DNA from: JBFHRE01 sp041746105
Lineage (GTDB): Bacteria; Actinomycetota; Acidimicrobiia; Spongiisociales; ZC4RG35
Direction: 5' to 3'
Assembly: GCA_041746105.1 (NCBI GenBank)
Contig: JBGTHP010000022.1
Span: forward strand, 21,766 to 85,765
Length of the DNA stretch: 64,000 nt
The position numbers and the translations under genes are program-made. Positions 42,251-50,849 of this stretch are shown piece by piece. Positions within the stretch are counted from its first letter, which is position 1; every line of letters begins with the position of its first letter. Under the pieces are notes generated by a model. The model did no database searches. It was not told the DNA's origin and worked only from the letters and a program-made list of their open reading frames with translations.

Positions 42251-43047
42251 GAACCTCGATCGCCTTTCTGGTGATCTCTGTCCTGACAGCGTGCGGTGGT
42301 GGTGACACGCGCGTTGTGGTTGCCGCCGGGACCACGCTTGTCGACAGTGGTCTCATTGATATCGTCGCAACGGATTTTGAGACAGAGCACCCTGGTGTCG
42401 ATTTGTCGGTGGTGGGAGACGCGTCCGCGGCCATCATCACCCTGGCCCGGAACGGGGCGGCGGATGTGACCCTGACTCATACCCCCGACCTCGAAGCGGA
42501 GTTCATCGCCGAGGGCGGCGCCGGCCTCGTCGAAGAGGTGTTTTCGAGCCGGTTCGTTCTGGTGGGTCCGCCGCAATTCGTTGGCCCGGCAGCGGGGATG
42601 ACAGCCCCAAGAGCGCTGCAATGGATCGTTGAAAACGGGTTCATTTTTGTGTCAAGGGCAGATGGATCTGGCACCTATCGAGTCGAGGCCAGACTCTGGG
42701 CGGAAGCCGGGATCAATCCGTCGGGCGCCTCCTGGTACGTAGAAACCGGCCAAGGAATGGGCCCCACATTGCAGGTGGCGTCTGAGCGGAGTGCATTCAC
42801 CCTGGCGGAACTGGGTTCTTTTGTGGTGGCCCGTGACCGTCTGGGTTTGGCCGATGCCGGAATCGATCCTGCCGGCCTCGTCAATCCGTACGTGGCGATG
42901 GCCGTTGCTGAGTCACCGGTCCTCGCCGAGGCAGAAGATTTTGTCGCCTGGCTGGCGTCCGATGCCGGTTTGCTCTCCTTGGCGCGGGCAAACCGGGAGT
43001 TGTTCGGCGAGGCCGTCGTTTACGAGCCCGGTGGCACAAGCAACTAA
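42247..43047 (+). CDS. tupA: Tungstate-binding lipoprotein (TupA-like)
   Basis: A 266-residue substrate-binding protein. The signal peptide MRTSIAFLVISVLTAC ends in an LTAC lipobox. The mature part matches the TupA pattern: GTTLVDSGLIDIVATDFE, THTPDLEAEFIAEG, SRADGSGTYRVEARLW, WYVETGQGMGPTLQVA and AFTLAELGSFV. The Thr/Ser clusters should bind the tetrahedral oxyanion. Tungstate over molybdate is inferred from family resemblance. It indicates that the cell uses W- or Mo-cofactor enzymes, none of which is in the window. Confidence 0.87.
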   Translation: MRTSIAFLVISVLTACGGGDTRVVVAAGTTLVDSGLIDIVATDFETEHPGVDLSVVGDASAAIITLARNGAADVTLTHTPDLEAEFIAEGGAGLVEEVFSSRFVLVGPPQFVGPAAGMTAPRALQWIVENGFIFVSRADGSGTYRVEARLWAEAGINPSGASWYVETGQGMGPTLQVASERSAFTLAELGSFVVARDRLGLADAGIDPAGLVNPYVAMAVAESPVLAEAEDFVAWLASDAGLLSLARANRELFGEAVVYEPGGTSN

Positions 43048-43060
43048 GTTGCGAGCCTCC

Positions 43061-44533
43061 ATGGAACGCCTGACCAAAATTGTCGCCACTCTCGGCCCGG
43101 CCGTCGCCAGCGCCGAGTCCATCCGCGCCCTGATCGATGCGGGAATGGATGTGGCCCGACTCAACTTCAGCCACGGCGACCATGACATCCACCGGCAGAT
43201 GGCGGCATGGGTGCGTCAAGAAGCAACAGCCGCCAAACGCACGGTCGCAATTCTGCAAGATATCCAAGGGCCCAAACTTCGAGTTGGATCCTTCCCTGAT
43301 GGTCGGATCGGAGTCGCCAATGGCGAGACGGTGACCTTGCTCCAAGGCAAGGGCGTGGGCGGTCCCGGTGTCATCTACGTCGACTACCAGTATCTGATCG
43401 AAGACGTTGTGGCGGGCGAAGCGATTCTCCTGGCCGACGGGCTGATTCGGCTCCGGGTCATAGCCAACCATGGCGATCGACTCGAAGTTGTGGTCGAACA
43501 GGGCGGAGTCCTGGGCAATGGAAAGGGTGTTGCGTTCCCCGAGACCAACCTCAGGGTCCCGGCGATCACGGCTAAAGACAAGGTCGATCTGGCCTTTGGC
43601 GCCGAACTGGGTGTCGACTACGTTGCCGCCTCCTTTGTCAGGAGCGGGGCAGACATTCGGGAGATCCGGGCCCTGGCCGGCCACGTCCCGGTCATCGCCA
43701 AGATCGAGCTCGCCGCGGCGTATGCGAACCTCGATGACATCATCTCCGAGGCGGCCGGGTTGATGGTGGCGAGGGGCGATTTGGGGGTACAGCTTCCCTT
43801 GGAGCGAATCCCGATGATCCAGGCAGACATTCTTCGCAGGACCAACCATGCTGGTCTGGTCTCAATCACAGCCACCGAGATGCTGGAATCGATGACCAAG
43901 TCACCTCGCCCGACAAGGGCAGAGGTCACCGACGTCGCCAACGCCGTTCTCGATGGCACGGACGCCGTAATGCTGTCAGCAGAAACCGCCAGCGGTGACT
44001 TCCCAATCGATGCCGTCAGGACCATGGCTCTGATCTGTGCAGAGACCGAGGCAGGAACCCCGGGTGGTCGCAACGAGATGGGCTACATCAGCACCGCGGA
44101 GCCGGTTGCTTCTGCTGTCGCCCGCTCCGCGGTGCAAGCAGCAGCCAATCTCGGTGTTCAGACGATCGTCGCGTTCACCGAGTCGGGGGCTACCGCTCGG
44201 CTGCTCAGCAAGTACCGGCCAAACGCCCGCATTGTTGCGTTCACGGCGGTTCCGGCGACGCTGGCGCGAATGGCGCTCTATCGGGGCGTGCAGAGCCACC
44301 CATTCGGTCGGCGTGACTACACCGACGTGATGATCGCGGCTGCCGAGAAATTCTTGGAGAAGGAAGAGATCTGTCAGCGGGGAGATGTGGTGGTGATGGT
44401 TGCCGGCATTCCCCCCAACCAGCAGGCCACCACCAACCTGATCAAGGTCCATGTCATCGGTGAGCGCGATCGTGGCGTGCTGTCCCAAAAGACCAGCCGT
44501 CCCGGGCCTGAAGTTGGTGGACCGAGCGACTGA
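43061..44533 (+). CDS. pyk: Pyruvate kinase
   Basis: A 490-residue glycolytic kinase making pyruvate and ATP from phosphoenolpyruvate. The barrel is recognised by TKIVATLGPAVASAESI, ARLNFSHGDHDIH, the catalytic Lys in VIAKIELAAAYANLDDII, MVARGDLGVQLPLERIP and TATEMLESMTKSPRPTRAEVTDVANAV (split by me here only for description). The usual Q-K-x-I segment reads IQADILRRTN, a departure from the common form. TAAGTT, overlapping the tupA stop, lies 10 bases before the ATG. Confidence 0.95.
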   Translation: MERLTKIVATLGPAVASAESIRALIDAGMDVARLNFSHGDHDIHRQMAAWVRQEATAAKRTVAILQDIQGPKLRVGSFPDGRIGVANGETVTLLQGKGVGGPGVIYVDYQYLIEDVVAGEAILLADGLIRLRVIANHGDRLEVVVEQGGVLGNGKGVAFPETNLRVPAITAKDKVDLAFGAELGVDYVAASFVRSGADIREIRALAGHVPVIAKIELAAAYANLDDIISEAAGLMVARGDLGVQLPLERIPMIQADILRRTNHAGLVSITATEMLESMTKSPRPTRAEVTDVANAVLDGTDAVMLSAETASGDFPIDAVRTMALICAETEAGTPGGRNEMGYISTAEPVASAVARSAVQAAANLGVQTIVAFTESGATARLLSKYRPNARIVAFTAVPATLARMALYRGVQSHPFGRRDYTDVMIAAAEKFLEKEEICQRGDVVVMVAGIPPNQQATTNLIKVHVIGERDRGVLSQKTSRPGPEVGGPSD

Positions 44534-44559
44534 CGTGTCCTCGGCGCCGGCGTCCCGCC

Positions 44560-44565
44560 TAAGAT
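44560..44565 (+). promoter_or_regulatory. Putative -10 hexamer TAAGAT for the Nfu-N gene
   Basis: TAAGAT ends 6 bases before the ATG at 44572, the spacing expected for a leaderless transcript. Confidence 0.55.
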
Positions 44566-44571
44566 GCCGCC

Positions 44572-44868
44572 ATGGGCCAGACGATTCAAATCAACAAGAC
44601 TTCTGTCGTCGACCAGATGTTGATCATCGACACCGATCGCACCCTCGGCGGACAGGACGGGGAGTCATTCGCCCGATCGATGCCAGAGGAGGCCGTAAAG
44701 ACCATTCCTCACAAACTGGCCGAGGCTCTGTTCGGTCTCGACCCTGGGATCGACAATGTATACGTGATGTCCAACGCAGTGTCGATTCGCCGCCCTGAGG
44801 GCTGGGATGAAACATCGGAATCCGCCGTCACCAGCGAAGTCTCCGATTTCTTCAGGTTCTACCGCTAG
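44572..44868 (+). CDS. Stand-alone Nfu N-terminal-like domain protein
   Basis: A 98-residue cytosolic protein. The stretch SFARSMPEEAVKTIPHKLAE, then LFGLDPGIDNVYVMSNAVSI and RRPEGWDE resembles the N-terminal (non-cysteine) domain of Nfu/NifU Fe-S scaffold proteins. The C-terminal CxxC cluster-binding domain is absent, so it cannot itself be a scaffold of the usual kind; it may be a client-binding or adaptor module. Assignment is by eye and moderate. Its TAG stop is shared as CTAG with the convergent VanW gene. Confidence 0.5.
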   Translation: MGQTIQINKTSVVDQMLIIDTDRTLGGQDGESFARSMPEEAVKTIPHKLAEALFGLDPGIDNVYVMSNAVSIRRPEGWDETSESAVTSEVSDFFRFYR

Positions 44869-46751
44869 TTCGCCTCTGTCGTCGGCGGAACCGTCGTGGG
44901 TGGGGGGGCGGTCGTTGTGGTGGGACAAGTCGTCTGGCTGTCTGGCATCTCGCAAGGGTTGACTTCGATGATCTCCGGCTTGGCCAAGTAACGCACGACC
45001 CATTCTTGGGTGGTCGATGTGCCTGCCTGTTCGATAGTTCTGGCAACCGTGATGCTCCATCCGCCGGCCGGTGATTGAACTCGTTTTGGCTCTCCCGGCA
45101 ACACTTCGGGGTTGGCTCGATAACGAGTCGTCGGTTCGGTGGGGGAATACCGATCGGACCGGTTCGCACTGACTTTGCGGGCGTTGGCGCCGCCTTCCCG
45201 CGGAATTGCGATCTCGGTGTTTCCGCTCCGGTGGGACCCCACCAGCACCCGTCCGTCGTTTGCCCCAAAGAACTTCACGGTGAGCGAGGTATCGGTGTAT
45301 TCGGTCTTGATCAGAATCGCGGCGCCGGAATCGTTTCGGAACTCCAGAATTGGAGCCGGCCAGGAGATGGTCGCTTCGATCCCCTCCGGATATCGGGAGA
45401 AGTAAAAGCTGTGTGGTTTGTGGCTCACATCCTGATAGCCGCCCCAGAACACTGCGTTGTAGAACGTTGTGGCGAATTGTGAGACCCCGCCACCAACCGT
45501 CTCGATTATCTCGCCTTGTTCGATGGTGCCGTCCTCGAGGTAGCCGGCCTCGGTAGTGCGTTCGCCGATGAAATGGTTCACCTCGAAGCTCGCCCCTGGC
45601 TCGACGATGACGCCGTCGATTGCGTCCGCCATCAAGTGGATGTTTATCACGCGGTTCTGGCAGCAGTCGTGGTACGTGGTGAACGACGAGACCAGGTGAG
45701 TGACTCCCAGGGTTTCGAGATCGGCGGTCGTCACCTCGGGTTCGGCTCCCTCTTGGAGAGGCAGGGTGCCCTTTCGGCTCGATGTCGAGGCCGCCAGCTT
45801 GAGTGCGGCCACCGTCTGCGCCGGGTCGATCAACGAACCGTTGCGGCCTTCCTCGATCGTTACGTCGTACCCGTCGACCACATACCGTGCGTCGACCGGG
45901 GCCTGTTCGATCTCGTTTTGGTAAACGGCAAGTATCCCGGCTACGACCTCCTCGTCAAACGAGAGTTCCAAGGTCGGAGGATTGGTCGGCGTGATGGTCG
46001 AGCGCAATGCAGATAACAGCTGGCTCGGAGTGAACTCGACCGTCAGGTCGCCAGAGGTGAGAATAATGGGAGATGAAACCAACAGTCGGGCCTCGGCCAT
46101 TGCGCGGTCGACGTCACGGTCGGTGAGGACCGGCTGAGCCACAACAATTGGTAGTTCTGTCGGGGTTCTCTGTGTGGTTGAGAACTGTGCGAGCATCAGG
46201 CCTGGCGCCCGCTCCGGGTCGATCTTGGTCCCGGTTTTGGGGTACTGAGCCGTGATTGCGCCGTCCTCGACGATTACGGCACCTTCGAAGCTCGGGTCAC
46301 CGATGTAGGTGGAACTCCAGTCTTCGAGGATGGTTTGGACCAGTTCTGGATCCAGCGATGATTCGAGGTCGAACGGCACGGTCCGTCCCAGGCTTCCAAG
46401 CCACTCGCGGAACTGTGTAGACAGATTCCCGGTCCGCCCATGTTCCATGGCGACGGTCACGATCGCTTCCGCGTCAACGTCGAACCCGGCCTGTGGCGCC
46501 AGGATCGAGACCGTGTTCCCCGAGACGAGGAACGATGCCGGCTCGGCCTCGAGTTGACTCTGAAGAGTTTCGAGTTCGACCGTCGCTTCCTCTGGCGTCA
46601 GGCCTCGAAGGCTGACGTCGAGAACCGTAACGGAACCGAGAATTTTTCCGGACGAGATGGCGCGGCTGATCCCAAACCCTGCGACGAGCAGGGACAAACC
46701 GACAGAAATGTAGATGAGCGCCAGTCGTACTGGACGAGGCAATGGCGACAC
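44865..46751 (-). CDS. VanW-family extracellular protein
   Basis: A 628-residue cell-envelope protein. One transmembrane helix at about 9-29 anchors it. Two putative peptidoglycan-binding-type (PG_binding_4) repeats follow (about 40-170 and 200-330). The VanW domain spans about 350-480 (SSFTTYHDCCQNRVINI, EPGASFEVNHFIGERTTEAG, ETVGGGVSQFATTFYNA, HSFYFSRYPEG), and a G5-like segment about 540-600. The tail is a Thr/Pro-rich low-complexity run. VanW occurs in some vancomycin-resistance clusters but its role is unknown; here cell-wall association is the likely theme. Start is GTG at 46751. Confidence 0.85.
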   Translation of the reverse strand: MSPLPRPVRLALIYISVGLSLLVAGFGISRAISSGKILGSVTVLDVSLRGLTPEEATVELETLQSQLEAEPASFLVSGNTVSILAPQAGFDVDAEAIVTVAMEHGRTGNLSTQFREWLGSLGRTVPFDLESSLDPELVQTILEDWSSTYIGDPSFEGAVIVEDGAITAQYPKTGTKIDPERAPGLMLAQFSTTQRTPTELPIVVAQPVLTDRDVDRAMAEARLLVSSPIILTSGDLTVEFTPSQLLSALRSTITPTNPPTLELSFDEEVVAGILAVYQNEIEQAPVDARYVVDGYDVTIEEGRNGSLIDPAQTVAALKLAASTSSRKGTLPLQEGAEPEVTTADLETLGVTHLVSSFTTYHDCCQNRVINIHLMADAIDGVIVEPGASFEVNHFIGERTTEAGYLEDGTIEQGEIIETVGGGVSQFATTFYNAVFWGGYQDVSHKPHSFYFSRYPEGIEATISWPAPILEFRNDSGAAILIKTEYTDTSLTVKFFGANDGRVLVGSHRSGNTEIAIPREGGANARKVSANRSDRYSPTEPTTRYRANPEVLPGEPKRVQSPAGGWSITVARTIEQAGTSTTQEWVVRYLAKPEIIEVNPCEMPDSQTTCPTTTTAPPPTTVPPTTEAN

Positions 46752-46763
46752 GAATGACCCCTA

Positions 46764-46779
46764 CGTTCGAACCCGAACG
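46764..46779. repeat. Short inverted repeat upstream of the VanW gene
   Basis: CGTTCG and CGAACG are separated by four bases, beginning 12 bases upstream of the VanW GTG. The location would suit an operator over the core promoter, but a 6-bp arm is short and could be chance. Confidence 0.3.
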
Positions 46780-46868
46780 GGGGATTGTAGAAGGGGTTTC
46801 AGATAGTGGCGATTCACCGTTTCGCTCGGTCAGGCGTAGATTCGACCCCCAACCCGAGAAAGGCTCAA

Positions 46869-47744
46869 ATGAAGGTTCTCATCACCGGGGCTTCGGGCTT
46901 CATAGGCTCGGCGCTTGGTCGTTCCCTCCATGAGCGAGGTCACGACGTCAGTACCTTGCGTCGTGGCGACGGCCCACAATGCTGGGACGTCGAACGGGGC
47001 GTAATCGACCGAGAAGCCGTCGTCGGTCAAGATGCCATATTCCACCTGGCGGGCGAGAGTGTCGGCGGGAGGTGGACGCGGGCCAAGAAGGCCAGAATCC
47101 TTGATTCGCGCGTGGCCGGGACACGGCTGATAGCCCGTACCGCTGCCGATCTCGGAGTCCCGACCTTGATTTCTGGTTCTGCGATGGGGTTTTATGGGGA
47201 CCGAGGCGATGAGGAGCTGACAGAGCAGTCAGGACCCGGTGATGGATTCCTCTCTGACGTCGTCCAAAAGTGGGAGGCTGCGGCGGAGCCCGCGGTGATC
47301 GGCGGAGTGAGGACCGTGCTGGCTCGGACCGCACTGGTGCTCGATGCCGCCGGAGGTTCATTTGCCAGGATGCTCCTGCCCTTCCGGCTCGGGGTCGGGG
47401 GCAGGATCGGGTCGGGTCGCCAATGGTGGTCATGGATAACTCTGGCCGACGAAGTTTCTGCCCTGATCCATTGCATGGAGAACCAATCACTGGCGGGACC
47501 GGTCAATCTGGCCTCTCCGCATCCTCTTCAGAATGCGTCCTTCGTCAAAGTCTTGGCCAAGGCGATGAAGCGCCCGGCGCTCGTCCCGGTGCCCGCCGCG
47601 GCTCTGAGGCTCGCTCTTGGAGCAGAGTTCGCACGGGAGGTGCTGCTGGCGAGTCAGCGGCTGGTGCCAACGGTCCTTGCATCGACGGGTTTTGTGTGGG
47701 CCCATCCGACCCCGGAACAAGGAATGGAAGCTGCGCTTCGTTGA
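46869..47744 (+). CDS. TIGR01777-family epimerase (YfcH-like SDR)
   Basis: A 291-residue extended SDR. The Rossmann motif is MKVLITGASGFIGSALG; then IFHLAGESVGGRWTRAKKARILDSRV and the SGSAMGFYGDRGDEELTE block, which are characteristic of the YfcH/SulA-like subgroup, whose substrate is unknown. The C-terminal DUF1731-like tail is recognisable in EFAREVLLASQRLVPTVL. I chose the ATG at 46869; GAGAAAGG precedes it. TAGATT at about 46847 is a possible -10. Confidence 0.87.
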   Translation: MKVLITGASGFIGSALGRSLHERGHDVSTLRRGDGPQCWDVERGVIDREAVVGQDAIFHLAGESVGGRWTRAKKARILDSRVAGTRLIARTAADLGVPTLISGSAMGFYGDRGDEELTEQSGPGDGFLSDVVQKWEAAAEPAVIGGVRTVLARTALVLDAAGGSFARMLLPFRLGVGGRIGSGRQWWSWITLADEVSALIHCMENQSLAGPVNLASPHPLQNASFVKVLAKAMKRPALVPVPAAALRLALGAEFAREVLLASQRLVPTVLASTGFVWAHPTPEQGMEAALR

Positions 47745-47745
47745 T

Positions 47746-49149
47746 TCAACCCGCCCTCCGCTGAAGTTGTGGGTCAGGAGCGGTGGAACGAAGTGATCGC
47801 GTCACGTCGTCGGTGAGATCGAGTAATTCTGCTCGCATTCCGTCAATGGAGGTTCTAACTCGTTCGACACTGGAGACGATCTCGGAGAGGGCTCTGCGGT
47901 TCGATGAGAAAAGTTGCGCGAGCTGACGGATCCGTTGCACTCTGTCTTCGACGAAGTCGACGTCGATGTCACGGTCTTCTGGCCGGTGACGGCCCGTTTC
48001 TACGGCCCATCTGAGTGCCACTTCGAGGAGCACTCCTTGCCCGTCGTCGACGACCAACAGCCGGTTCCCGTAAACGGCGAATTGGCCGACCTCTGCTGGG
48101 TAGGCATCACAGGCGCTGACACAGATAGCGAGGTCGGCATGGCGGTTGGCCTTGGCTCGATCGAGCTCGGCCAGGATGCCTTCTGCGCCCAGTACCGAGA
48201 TCGACCGCGTGTTCTTGGCTTCTATGACAATCCTGAGACCATCAGGCAGGACAACGAGATAATCGCCCACCTTCGCCCCCGCTCCAAGCTCGCCCGTCTG
48301 TAGCGAGGTTCTTTCAACCAATGCCTGCCAGGGCTGGGCGAGTTTGCGAATGACGAGTTCGATCTGATCCTCGTAGTCGAGACCTTTGCGAGTTCCGGCG
48401 TCGGCTTCATCCCGTCGGCCTTTTTCCTGGTTGAGCATGTCTCGAAGTTCGGTGAATCGGCGTTCGAAGACCTCGCTGAGGTGGGCCATCCCCGAGCCGT
48501 CACGATTCGGGTCCAGCGCCGCCTCCAGCCTCTGGGCAAGCGGTCCGCCCGGCCCGAACAGCCCGTCGAGACGCTGGAGGAAACGGAATGTGTGGCTGTC
48601 GGAATGGTCCGGATCGATTCCCGCCACAAACCCGTCACGCACGGAGTCGAAGTCGTTGAGGATCCGCGAAATCAAGGAATCTCGCTGTTGGGGGTCGAGC
48701 GCAGCCGCCATCGTCGTCTGGGCACGAGTCAGGAGAGCGGCGATCTGGTCCTCGGTGTCGGCCTGGACACGATCGAGATTGGCCGCGACCCTGCGATCGA
48801 TTTCGGCGACGTCTATTCCGAGCCCCATCCCCGCCAGACCGCGAGCGCCGACCTCCAAGACTCGTCCAAGCGTGGATTCGCGTTCGGTGTTCGCGGCTGC
48901 CCCGAGGATCGTTGCAAGAACAGGGTCAGAAGTGGTGAACGCCTGAATCGTGACCTCGCTGCCATCCAAGACAATGGAAGTGGGCCGAGAACGCATCCCC
49001 AGATCGGGACCAATCTGGGCTCCGAGAACGGCTGCGCTCGTCCGGTCGGTGGCCTCTTCGGTCGGCGGTGTTGTCCCGGTGCTGGTCTGGTTCTGCGATC
49101 CGAGCGGTTCCTTTGGGGCGATGAGCAACTTGTTCTCTAGTGATGCCAT
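47746..49149 (-). CDS. Coiled-coil protein with a PD-(D/E)XK nuclease-like C-terminal domain
   Basis: A 467-residue cytosolic protein. Residues 1-60 are polar and probably disordered. Residues about 85-250 are predominantly helical and charged (AANLDRVQADTEDQIAAL, VFERRFTELRDMLNQEKG), suggesting a coiled coil. Residues about 254-350 carry the spacing of a PD-(D/E)XK core: Glu260 in KGLDYEDQIE, Asp296 in AKVGDYLVV, and Glu310-x-Lys312 in RIVIEAKN. A further coiled-coil tail follows. The layout recalls RmuC-type proteins, but I recognise no close family. It faces away from the dynamin-like genes. TAGCTT lies 6 bases before its ATG. Confidence 0.6.
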   Translation of the reverse strand: MASLENKLLIAPKEPLGSQNQTSTGTTPPTEEATDRTSAAVLGAQIGPDLGMRSRPTSIVLDGSEVTIQAFTTSDPVLATILGAAANTERESTLGRVLEVGARGLAGMGLGIDVAEIDRRVAANLDRVQADTEDQIAALLTRAQTTMAAALDPQQRDSLISRILNDFDSVRDGFVAGIDPDHSDSHTFRFLQRLDGLFGPGGPLAQRLEAALDPNRDGSGMAHLSEVFERRFTELRDMLNQEKGRRDEADAGTRKGLDYEDQIELVIRKLAQPWQALVERTSLQTGELGAGAKVGDYLVVLPDGLRIVIEAKNTRSISVLGAEGILAELDRAKANRHADLAICVSACDAYPAEVGQFAVYGNRLLVVDDGQGVLLEVALRWAVETGRHRPEDRDIDVDFVEDRVQRIRQLAQLFSSNRRALSEIVSSVERVRTSIDGMRAELLDLTDDVTRSLRSTAPDPQLQRRAG

Positions 49150-49155
49150 GACCGC

Positions 49156-49161
49156 AAGCTA
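49156..49161 (-). promoter_or_regulatory. Putative -10 hexamer TAGCTT for the PD-(D/E)XK-like gene
   Basis: Read on the minus strand, TAGCTT ends 6 bases before the ATG at 49149. It lies in the 59-base divergent gap shared with the first dynamin-like GTPase. Confidence 0.5.
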
Positions 49162-49208
49162 TCGGCCGGGTATGACAAAAAGACCACCGGCCCGCGAGAA
49201 TCACTGGA

Positions 49209-50849
49209 ATGCCGGTTCCCATCGTCAGCACAGCGCGCCTGAGAGCCGAAATCGATCGTATCCGCGAGATCTTGGCCGGTCTTCGTTTCGGCCTGACCGA
49301 CGCCGGGCTTGTCGAGCGTGAGCGCGCTCTCGGGTTGATCAATCGTTACTTGGAGCCTCGTCTCGCGGAACCAAGCGCTCCCTTGCTGGTTGCCGTTTTT
49401 GGTCCCACCGGCAGCGGTAAGTCGACCTTGGTGAATTCGATAGCGGGGAGACAGGTCGGAGAAGCGGGTGTGCTGCGACCGACCACCCGCAGGCCACTTA
49501 TCTGGTGTCACAGGTCCAACGCCGATCGTTATTCGTCATTGTCCGATGTGATTGTCGAGGCTGACGACCACCCGCTCAACGAGGCGGTGAGCATCGTTGA
49601 CACTCCGGACCTCGACTCCTATCTCCTGGAGCATCGGATCCGAACAGAAGAAATGCTGGATCGGTGTGATGCTGTGATCTTCGTGACGACACCCCAGCGT
49701 TACGCCGACTCTCTGCCGTGGGAGACCCTGGCCAGGGTTCTCGAACGAAAGATGGCCCTTCTCGTGGTGGCGAACCGGCTCAACCGGAAAAGTCGGGGCG
49801 CTGTCGCCGATCTCGCTTCCCTGCTTCGTAGCGCTGGTCACGGTGGTGGTGCGGGCGAGATAGTCGCAATCCAGGAACAGAAGTTACGCGCCGGCGGGTT
49901 GCTCCCGGCGACCCAGATCAAGCGGGTCGACCGCTGGCTCTCCGACCTCGCACCTCGCGCCGACGAAGTGACAGAGACCTCGGTCCAGGGAACAGCTCGC
50001 GTAGTGCTGGAGTCCGCCAGGATCGTGATCGAGTCGGCCTTGGCCGAAGTGGCGATCGCAGAGCAGCTCAGCTCGATCCTCAATGACATGATCGATCAAC
50101 AGGTCTTGGAAGTAGCAAAACATCTCGACCAAGGGGACCTGGTCAGGGCCGAGGTGGTGGCCCGCTGGCAGCGGTTGGTAGGGGTCACGGACTTGGCCGC
50201 CGTCATTGGGCGTGGATGGGCTCGAGCCAAGGATCTGATTTCTGGTCCAATCGATCGTGGAGTCACCGAGCAGGTCGAACGCGAGTCCGAGGGCGAGTTG
50301 TTCGGATTGGTCGAGCATCGTGCCCGACTCGCGTTTCGCAACGTGGCGGAGGGCTGGCGGGTCACGCCCGGGGCGAACGAGATCGCCGATTCTGCGGATT
50401 TCGACCCAGTGGCCGTGCAGGATCGGGCCACTCGGGAACTTGCAGAATGGCGATCGGAGTTGATCGAACTGGTAGGTGAACAGGGTCAGCCCAGATTTCG
50501 GATCGCCCGTGCGGCATCTATCGGCGTAAACGCCGCCGCCACGATCCTGCTTGTCGCCGTGTTTGCCCAAACCGGCGGTTTGACCGGAGCTGAGGTCGGG
50601 GTGGTGGCAGGGGCGGCCGCCGCCCAGCAGACCGTTCTGGAACACGTCTTTGGATCCGCTGCCGCCTCCCAACTCGCCCGCCAGGCGCGTCGCCGATTGG
50701 TCGAGCGTATCGCGGTGGTGATAAGTGAGGCCTTGGCCCCGCTCAGAAACGGGCTGGCGGTCGCGGTGGTCGATGTATCCCGCATCGGAGAGCTGGAACG
50801 GTCGATGAAGGTGGCAGACTCAGAATTGGCGAGACAGCAAGGTGGCTGA
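49209..50849 (+). CDS. Dynamin-like GTPase with C-terminal membrane segments (first of a pair)
   Basis: A 546-residue large GTPase. G1 is GPTGSGKST (residues 65-73), G2 the threonines in RPTTRRP (about 92-93) and G3 DTPDLD (131-136). G4 is degenerate: NRLN (189-192) replaces N/T-K-x-D. A helical middle region follows, with a hydrophobic pair at about 445-480 (GVNAAATILLVAVFAQ and TGAEVGVVAGAAAAQ) that could insert in the membrane. It overlaps the second GTPase by 8 bases. The tandem arrangement recalls DynA/DynB of Streptomyces, which stabilise division rings; orthology is not proven. Confidence 0.72.
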   Translation: MPVPIVSTARLRAEIDRIREILAGLRFGLTDAGLVERERALGLINRYLEPRLAEPSAPLLVAVFGPTGSGKSTLVNSIAGRQVGEAGVLRPTTRRPLIWCHRSNADRYSSLSDVIVEADDHPLNEAVSIVDTPDLDSYLLEHRIRTEEMLDRCDAVIFVTTPQRYADSLPWETLARVLERKMALLVVANRLNRKSRGAVADLASLLRSAGHGGGAGEIVAIQEQKLRAGGLLPATQIKRVDRWLSDLAPRADEVTETSVQGTARVVLESARIVIESALAEVAIAEQLSSILNDMIDQQVLEVAKHLDQGDLVRAEVVARWQRLVGVTDLAAVIGRGWARAKDLISGPIDRGVTEQVERESEGELFGLVEHRARLAFRNVAEGWRVTPGANEIADSADFDPVAVQDRATRELAEWRSELIELVGEQGQPRFRIARAASIGVNAAATILLVAVFAQTGGLTGAEVGVVAGAAAAQQTVLEHVFGSAAASQLARQARRRLVERIAVVISEALAPLRNGLAVAVVDVSRIGELERSMKVADSELARQQGG

